DNA of 9,542 nt, taken from contig JBFWRL010000191.1 in the NCBI GenBank assembly GCA_050248915.1, forward strand, positions 1 through 9,542, in the 5' to 3' direction. The notes below the pieces were generated by a model, which saw only the letters and a list, made by a program, of their open reading frames with translations, was not told where the DNA came from and searched no databases. Positions within the stretch are counted from its first letter, which is position 1; each line of letters opens with the position of its first letter. This DNA comes from GCA-2770975 sp050248915 (GTDB lineage Bacteria > Cyanobacteriota > Sericytochromatia > UBA7694). The position numbers were made by a program, and so were the translations under genes. Shown piece by piece: positions 4,229 through 9,542 of this stretch.

Positions 4229-7200
4229 GTGACTCAAATTTCGTCATCCCGGCAGACTTTCCAGGCAATGATTGCCGATCGCGCGCTGAACCGCCAAGAA
4301 GTACAGACCCTCCATCAGGCCTATCAAAAAGAGAATCCCCAGGCAACGGAGGCCCAATTTGAACAGTGGATGGCAGAGAGCTTGTCGGGCAAAACAGGCA
4401 GTCAAGATGCGTTGACGGCCCTGCATCAGCTCAAATCTGGCAAAAGTGAGTCGGTTTTGCTTTTCTTTGAAGACAGCGCTCCCGTCCCGCCCAAAGGCAA
4501 AGATGCCCCTGTTCAAGTCAGGGTTGAAGGGCTGCAACTCACAGACAAGAATGGCTTTGAACAGCGGGGGCCGGATGATCTTTCTGGATCGATTAAAAAA
4601 GTGGATGTCACCCTCTCCCATGATTTTGTCCAACAAATTGCCCAAGGGGTGGTTGATGCCTTGCCTTTGGGCAAACCCCGTGCTGAAGTGACCTTCGTAC
4701 CTGGCAAAGACGGGACCTCCGGTCACCACCAAATTCGGGTCGGTGGCTTTCATCTCGCCGATTTGCGCAGTGATCAGGGCCAGCTGTTTTTGGAATATGG
4801 CAACAAACCGCAGCCAGGCATCGTCGCGCCACGTTTGGATCAGACCCCTGACGCCATTTCAAAAGGACTTTCTCAGGCCTGGAATTGGGTGGGTGAACAG
4901 GCCAACGGCGTTTTTGACGCGACAGTGGCTGGTATTGGGCAAGATCCCAAAGCGGTCAGGCAATCGATTTCAGACACGGTGGATGGGGCCGTTGATTGGG
5001 GCCGCGACAAAGTCGCTGACGGTGTGGCCTGGGCTGTTGGCATGAAGCCCGAAGACCTGCGTAAAATTTTTGAAAATGGCAAATTGCAGGTGGATGCGGG
5101 TTCGGGGATTCAAAGTGAGATTGATCTGGACTGGGACAGTGAACAGAACCGGGTGTATATTCACCCTGGCAATTTGCGCTTGAATGGCAAAGATTTGGCC
5201 GGTGAAGGTTCTGTCTTGGATGGTTCACGGGTGACCTTGACCCCCGAAAAGCCCCAACTCACGATTTTGCCCGACGGACGGGTGCGCATTTCGAGTGAAA
5301 ACGCGGGTTTGAATGGCGGCACAGCCAGCGGTGATAGCCCTGAAATGGTCAAACCCCGGCCTGCAGACGCGCCCCCCGATCGGTTGACCCTCGACAGAGC
5401 AGAGGCCGAAATCCGCAGCGATGGTCAGCACACGTCGCTGGAAGTCACCGGGGCCGAAGGCCGCATTCAGGCCGCGGGTGTCTTGACAGACGAGCGAATT
5501 CAGGGACTCAAGAAACAGATCGATGATGCCCTCACTGCTGTGGATAAAAAACTGGCAGAATATGGGATTGACCGGGCCAGTTTGGCAAAAATACTCAGCC
5601 AGGTGCCTACAGATTTGCTCAAATCGCTGCTCAGTTCAACCAATCAAGGTGAATTGGCCAAAGCCGCTGCCAATCTGGGCATTGATCCCTCCCAATTGGG
5701 GCAATTTGTGGCCTTTTTACAAGAGCAGCCGGTGCAAGGTCTGTTGGGGGATTTGCAAAAATTAACGGGTACCTTGGCCAGCAATACCCAATTGCAGGGA
5801 AATTTGTCATTTAAATTGGGGCGTCTCAATCTGGAAAGCAGCAGCCAAGGACTTTTGCTGCAAATTCAAGGGCTCGACCTGCAGGCCCTGATCAGCAGCC
5901 AGACGCCATCAGGGACTCAAACGGAGGCCCGTGTGCGGGCCCAAGTGACAAGTGGGGTGATCGCCACATCGGAACAGGCCCCACCTCAGGTCAAAGCAGA
6001 TCAGGCCAAAATTGCGCTAGAAGCGACCGTCAGCGAAGCACAGTCGCCGTTTGAAGTCCGTCTCAAGGCCTTTGTCCAAGATTTAAATGGCCGCAGCGAT
6101 CCCAAAGCCTACCTCACCCCCAAAGGCATTACCCCGGGTCGTTCGGGTCTGACGATCCATACAGTCAAAGACCTGCTCGGCAAACTCACCCCCGCTGAGT
6201 GGCAAAAGGTGGCCAGTGGCGACGATCAGACAGTAAAAAAAATGGCAACAGATAAAAAACTGCCCGCCAATTATTTGCTCTATTTGCGCAAATACTTTCA
6301 AGATCAGGGCATGACTGTGCCTGAACAGAGCAAAGTCACAGCCTCTGCAGGTTTGCAGGGGTTCAGCCACGGGGCCAATGAAACCCTGATAGAAAAGCCA
6401 GAAGCCGCTCTGCGTGTGACCACCAGCGCCAATGGTCAGACCACATCTGAGGCAGGGGCGGCGATCAGTGCCGCTGAGGTCAAACTCAATCCCAACGAAG
6501 CAGCGATTCAGGCTGCCGCCAAATTGATGGGTTTTCGGCTTGAAATGGCGAAAAAACCGGCCAAAGAATTGCTCACGCCCCATGGTCTCAGTGTGGGTAA
6601 AACCGGCCTGAGTTATGAAACGGTGCGTGGCATCATGGCCAAAGTGACAGATGCGGAGTGGCGGGCTCTGGCCAAAATGGCTCCGGCCGCCCGCAGTACA
6701 TTTGCCAAAAGCAAAAACATACCCCCTAATTTTGTCGAATATTTGCGTGATTATTTTCAAAAAAATGGCATGTTGCCCGCTGCGGGGGCGGCCAGTGGGG
6801 TTCATCTGGAAGCTGATGCCAAAGTGCGCCGCAGTGATGGCACCACCACCAGTCAGATCAAGGCTGATGCCACGCGGGTATCCGCTTCCCCCGAAATGAT
6901 TGCTGCTCAAGGCATCGCGGCCCAAGGCCAACTTGATACGCCCGGCGCCGATGTCCAGGTCAGGCTTAGCCAAGGCACAGTGGGGGCCAGCGAAGAGCGG
7001 ATCATGGGCGCAGGCCAACTGGGTCTCGCCACAGTCACGACTGAAAATGGGACCTTTACGGTCAATCAGGGGCAGATCTGGGGAGCTGCGACCCCCGATG
7101 CTGGATTGGCTGTGGATGCAGCGGCCCAGTGGCGTTTGGATACCCGAGGCGAGAAGGCCCGGACAGATCTCAGTGGCAATACCCATTTGGCAATTGCTGA

Positions 7201-7930
7201 AGGGGAGTTACAGGGGTCTGAGACCACCCAATTGGGGGGCACCTCGCGGATTAAATCTGAGGAGTTGATGCGATTGGCCAAAAACCATCCCGATTTACAG
7301 GCCTTTCTCAAATTGCTGGGCCGTCAATTTCGCTTGCAAAATGAATCTGTCGGCGTTGTGCTTAAAGACAGCAGCCTGATCACGGGCGACAAAGGCAAAG
7401 TCAGTTATGATCTGCAATTGGGTGTGCAAAAGGTCGAAACCAGTCTTGGCCCCATGGATGTGCAGGTACGGGCCTCCAATCAGGGTGTGCGTGGAAATGT
7501 CACTTTTTCACCCAATCAAATGGCGGTGGCCTGGATCAACGGGCTGGTCTCTGAGGCCCTCAAAAAACCCACCCAAACATCGCTCAATCAGGGGCGCATC
7601 GAAGTGAAGTTTGATCACTCTGTGGTGAGTGATATCTTAATTGGCGCGCGCATCAAAGGCGATCAGGTCGAAATCAAAGTCGATCAGGCCAAACTCTTTG
7701 GCTTCCTCGATCTGGACTTTATTCGCGGCAGCGCCCGTGACACCATTATAGAGCAATTGCAAAAAATGGGGATCAGCCGTGCCAGCGCCAAAGGTGAAAC
7801 CACGGTAACCCTGCCTGTTCAGGCCTTGATGGCCCAGGCTTTGGGCCCCGAAGCCGCGGCGCGTACCACCCTTCAGCCGACGCTGGGCAGCGATAACCGC
7901 CTGCGTGTGGCCTTTGATTACCGTCCTTGA
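4229..7930 (+). CDS. Giant cysteine-free repeat protein (1233 aa), unknown function
   Basis: I do not recognise a family. From the GTG at 4229 the protein begins MTQISSSRQTFQAMIADRAL. It has no signal peptide, no clear membrane segment and no cysteine in 1233 residues. Visible layout: a helical start (1-70); a strand-rich block with VDVTLSHDFVQQIAQGVV; an amphipathic helical stretch at about 208-285, rich in V/A/G with DTVDGAVDWGRDKVADGVAW; strands; a helical block at about 423-519; strands; two copies of a 70-residue domain at 626-695 and 779-848; a long ladder of short alternating strands; and a C-terminal block with a phase (FSPNQMAVAWINGL) like that near the N-terminus. Alternating beta ladders with helices suggest an elongated scaffold or lipid-binding groove (LmeA/DUF2993 or AsmA-like), a weak guess. 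The M20 peptidase gene follows after 106 bp with no terminator seen between them. Confidence 0.9.
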   Translation: MTQISSSRQTFQAMIADRALNRQEVQTLHQAYQKENPQATEAQFEQWMAESLSGKTGSQDALTALHQLKSGKSESVLLFFEDSAPVPPKGKDAPVQVRVEGLQLTDKNGFEQRGPDDLSGSIKKVDVTLSHDFVQQIAQGVVDALPLGKPRAEVTFVPGKDGTSGHHQIRVGGFHLADLRSDQGQLFLEYGNKPQPGIVAPRLDQTPDAISKGLSQAWNWVGEQANGVFDATVAGIGQDPKAVRQSISDTVDGAVDWGRDKVADGVAWAVGMKPEDLRKIFENGKLQVDAGSGIQSEIDLDWDSEQNRVYIHPGNLRLNGKDLAGEGSVLDGSRVTLTPEKPQLTILPDGRVRISSENAGLNGGTASGDSPEMVKPRPADAPPDRLTLDRAEAEIRSDGQHTSLEVTGAEGRIQAAGVLTDERIQGLKKQIDDALTAVDKKLAEYGIDRASLAKILSQVPTDLLKSLLSSTNQGELAKAAANLGIDPSQLGQFVAFLQEQPVQGLLGDLQKLTGTLASNTQLQGNLSFKLGRLNLESSSQGLLLQIQGLDLQALISSQTPSGTQTEARVRAQVTSGVIATSEQAPPQVKADQAKIALEATVSEAQSPFEVRLKAFVQDLNGRSDPKAYLTPKGITPGRSGLTIHTVKDLLGKLTPAEWQKVASGDDQTVKKMATDKKLPANYLLYLRKYFQDQGMTVPEQSKVTASAGLQGFSHGANETLIEKPEAALRVTTSANGQTTSEAGAAISAAEVKLNPNEAAIQAAAKLMGFRLEMAKKPAKELLTPHGLSVGKTGLSYETVRGIMAKVTDAEWRALAKMAPAARSTFAKSKNIPPNFVEYLRDYFQKNGMLPAAGAASGVHLEADAKVRRSDGTTTSQIKADATRVSASPEMIAAQGIAAQGQLDTPGADVQVRLSQGTVGASEERIMGAGQLGLATVTTENGTFTVNQGQIWGAATPDAGLAVDAAAQWRLDTRGEKARTDLSGNTHLAIAEGELQGSETTQLGGTSRIKSEELMRLAKNHPDLQAFLKLLGRQFRLQNESVGVVLKDSSLITGDKGKVSYDLQLGVQKVETSLGPMDVQVRASNQGVRGNVTFSPNQMAVAWINGLVSEALKKPTQTSLNQGRIEVKFDHSVVSDILIGARIKGDQVEIKVDQAKLFGFLDLDFIRGSARDTIIEQLQKMGISRASAKGETTVTLPVQALMAQALGPEAAARTTLQPTLGSDNRLRVAFDYRP
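6104..6313 (+). repeat. Internal protein repeat, copy 1 (residues 626-695 of the giant protein)
   Basis: This is a 70-residue domain from KAYLTPKGIT to YLRKYFQDQGM. Ungapped against copy 2 it shares 28 of 70 residues (40%). Shared landmarks are LTP-G, G--GL---TV, AEW, and YLR-YFQ--GM. The pattern suggests a short strand or turn followed by three or more helices. The DNA copies are diverged, so the duplication is old. Confidence 0.9.
6563..6772 (+). repeat. Internal protein repeat, copy 2 (residues 779-848 of the giant protein)
   Basis: The second copy of the same 70-residue domain runs from KELLTPHGLS to YLRDYFQKNGM. Each copy is followed by strand-rich sequence with related phrases (SANGQTTSEAGAAISA after copy 1, RSDGTTTSQIKADAT after copy 2). 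The duplicated unit may therefore be the helical domain plus its beta ladder, about 153 residues in period. Confidence 0.9.
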
Positions 7931-7988
7931 GTGTTTGCGCAAATGGACTTTTAACTGCCTCGCCGGCTCTTCCCAATGGGTGAAGTCT

Positions 7989-8016
7989 TGCGTATCCTGA
8001 AGTGCGTATCCTGAAG
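7989..8016. repeat. 14-bp perfect tandem repeat before the M20 gene
   Basis: TGCGTATCCTGAAG occurs twice without a gap (7989-8002 and 8003-8016), ending 8 bases before the ribosome site of the peptidase gene. Each unit contains TATCCT, a passable -10-like hexamer. It may be a slippage product or tandem binding half-sites. No convincing terminator or full promoter is seen in the 106-bp gap 7931-8036. Confidence 0.85.
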
Positions 8017-8036
8017 AAAAAAGCGGGAGTGGGCCC

Positions 8037-9461
8037 ATGTTCAAATCTCAGTTACTTAAGTTGTTTGGAACCTGCTTGAGTGTCAGTTTCTGTGCTAGTC
8101 TCTGCCTGAGCTTGCCTGCAAGTGCACTCTCGCCGTTGCCGCCGCCGAGCCCCTTGAAGCAAGAGGCCTTGCACAATTTTCAGCAGTATTTGCGCATGGA
8201 TACCAGCAATCCACCTGGCAACGAATTGCCCTCGGCACGCTTTCTCAAAGCCCTTTTAGACAAAGAGGGGATCGAAAACCAGCTCTATGAACTCGGCAAT
8301 AACCGGGCCAATCTCTATGCCATTTTGCGGGGGGACGGCAGCCGCAAAGCACTGGTTTTTTTACACCATATGGATGTGGTGCCCGCTGACCCCCATTTTT
8401 GGCGCTTTCCGCCCTTTTCGGGCCAGATCGACAAAGGCTTTGTCTATGGCCGGGGAGCGATTGATGTCAAAGGCAAAGGCATGGTCGATCTCTATACCCT
8501 GATTCGGCTCAAACGAGAAAAACAGCCGCTCAAACGCGACTTGATTTTTCTGGCCGTGGCTGATGAAGAAGTCAATTCTTCGGGTTCGCGCTGGATGATT
8601 CAAAACAAACCAGAATTGCTTCGCGATGCTGAATTTTTGATCGACGAAGGCAAAACGGTCACCGAAGACGAAAGTGGCCATGCGCGCTATGCCATGGTTG
8701 GCATGGGCGAAAAATCTCCCCTTTGGCTCAAACTGAGTTTCTTTGGCACACCTGGCCACGCCTCGGTGCCAATGGCTGACAATGCCGTCAATCGCGCCCT
8801 GAGCGCCGCCCACAAAATTTTGGCCTACAGCCAGGAAATTCCCTTTGAGGTCCTGCCAGGACTGGCTGAGAGCCTGCGTCTGCAATACCCTGGCGATGTG
8901 ACCCGTTTGCCAGGCTACCAAAAAGACATGGCCAGTTCACTCAAAAATCCGACCTTTCTCAAGTCCTTGGCCGAGAATCCTGAAATCAACGCGATGTTGC
9001 GCAACACCATTTCAATTACCGGCATGCGTGGCAGCGACAAAACCAATATTATTCCCAATTCAGCCAGTTTAAGCCTCGACTGTCGCCTTTTGCCCGGCCA
9101 AGACAAAGAGCGCTTTCTGCAAAAATTGCGCGAAGTGATCGGGGACAATTCGGTCAAAATGGAGATCGAAGAATATTACCAATCGCTTTATTCTCCATCA
9201 GACACAGCTTATTTTGCGAGTTTGGAGCGGGTCTTGCACCGTCACTACCCTGGCTTGCCTGTGGTTCCCACCATTTTTACCTCTTCAACTGACAGTTCGC
9301 TCTACCGGGCCTTGGGGCTCAAGGTCTATGGCTTTGAGGCCTATCGCGTCGACGAAGCGACCGCCACACGGGCCCATGGCAATGATGAGCGCTTGGGGGT
9401 CGACGGCTTTTTCTGGGGATTGGATTTTTTACATGAATTGGTCTTGGATCTCAATCGCTAA
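8037..9461 (+). CDS. Exported M20-family zinc metallopeptidase
   Basis: This 474-residue M20/M25/M40 hydrolase probably cleaves short peptides or acyl-amino acids outside the cytoplasm. A signal peptide covers residues 1-30: basic start MFKSQLLK, hydrophobic core, then SLPASA before the likely cut after Ala30; no lipobox fits. The two-zinc centre is complete: His111 with Asp113 (HHMDVVPAD), Asp143 (GRGAIDVKGKG), Glu177-Glu178 (ADEEV; base and ligand), Asp203 (IDEG) and His447 (ATRAHGNDERLGVDGF). The dimerisation domain lies between, with the typical FFGTPGHASVP (His241). The architecture is closest to the CPS1/PM20D1-like branch rather than to cytoplasmic ArgE/DapE, because of the export signal. 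The ATG at 8037 has GGGAG (8025-8029) 7 bases before it. It lies downstream of the giant gene and may share its transcript. Substrate is unknown. Confidence 0.93.
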   Translation: MFKSQLLKLFGTCLSVSFCASLCLSLPASALSPLPPPSPLKQEALHNFQQYLRMDTSNPPGNELPSARFLKALLDKEGIENQLYELGNNRANLYAILRGDGSRKALVFLHHMDVVPADPHFWRFPPFSGQIDKGFVYGRGAIDVKGKGMVDLYTLIRLKREKQPLKRDLIFLAVADEEVNSSGSRWMIQNKPELLRDAEFLIDEGKTVTEDESGHARYAMVGMGEKSPLWLKLSFFGTPGHASVPMADNAVNRALSAAHKILAYSQEIPFEVLPGLAESLRLQYPGDVTRLPGYQKDMASSLKNPTFLKSLAENPEINAMLRNTISITGMRGSDKTNIIPNSASLSLDCRLLPGQDKERFLQKLREVIGDNSVKMEIEEYYQSLYSPSDTAYFASLERVLHRHYPGLPVVPTIFTSSTDSSLYRALGLKVYGFEAYRVDEATATRAHGNDERLGVDGFFWGLDFLHELVLDLNR

Positions 9462-9517
9462 AGAGGTGTTAAGAAATGCCTATTCTTGGGTATAACATTA
9501 AAACAGCGATGTCTATT

Positions 9518-9542
9518 TAGGGCTGGAAAAGACCCAATCCTA
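9518..9542 (+). terminator. Possible terminator hairpin cut by the window edge
   Basis: TAGG and TGG (9518-9526) can pair with CCA and CCTA (9534-9542) around a 7-base loop, with a 2x2 internal mismatch. It lies 57 bases after the peptidase stop. Any T run would fall beyond the window, so this is only a candidate. The stretch 9462-9517 holds no convincing gene. Confidence 0.25.

Noticed and set aside
4260..5400. Cyanobacterial HIP1-type GCGATCGC repeats as a taxonomic clue
   Set aside because: Only scattered CGATCG-like words are present (for example near 4276 and 5378), with no enriched octamer, so the clue gives no support.
6083..7186. Long 367-residue leftward frame inside the giant gene
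   Set aside because: It is a shadow of the giant gene: composition is rich in Gly, His, Cys and Arg with no recognisable motif, no ribosome site is seen, and the rightward frame carries the conserved duplication.
8361..8921. Leftward 186-residue frame inside the M20 gene
   Set aside because: It lies opposite the conserved M20 metal-site motifs and shows no family resemblance.
9475..9519. Short rightward frame MPILGYNIKTAMSI after the M20 gene
   Set aside because: It has only 14 codons and no good ribosome site, and nothing supports it as a gene.

Overview
The window is bacterial DNA of roughly middling G+C (judged by eye), with dense genes, short intergenic gaps and Shine-Dalgarno sites. 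No mobile element, CRISPR array, tRNA or rRNA is visible. The organism cannot be named from the sequence. A TPR plus GT41 (SPINDLY/OGT-like) glycosyltransferase and a very large repeat-bearing protein without cysteine would suit a cyanobacterium-related or other environmental lineage, but this is only a guess.

Layout, left to right. (1) Bases 3-122 are the last 39 codons of a rightward gene, closed by a strong hairpin terminator at 138-172. (2) A leftward two-gene operon follows: a 74-residue, extremely acidic protein with no Lys or Arg (2318-2542) and a TPR/GT41 glycosyltransferase (204-2228, probably really starting at a CTG near 2321 that overlaps the acidic gene's stop as CTGA). (3) A rightward pyroglutamyl-peptidase I-like gene (2666-3232) diverges from that operon and runs 62 bp tail-to-tail into the next one. 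(4) A second leftward operon holds a short unknown protein (3726-3992) and a stand-alone MESH1-type HD hydrolase (3171-3701) that resembles the animal (p)ppGpp/NADPH phosphatase. (5) A rightward pair follows: a 1233-residue protein of unknown function (4229-7930) with a duplicated 70-residue domain, and an exported M20 metallopeptidase (8037-9461) 106 bp downstream.

The functional themes are protein glycosylation, peptide trimming (Pcp-like inside the cell, M20 outside the cytoplasm) and alarmone or nucleotide turnover. These look like separate small transcription units rather than one pathway. The parts that may be new biology are the coupling of an all-acidic Ser-rich protein to a GT41 enzyme, and the giant cysteine-free repeat protein.
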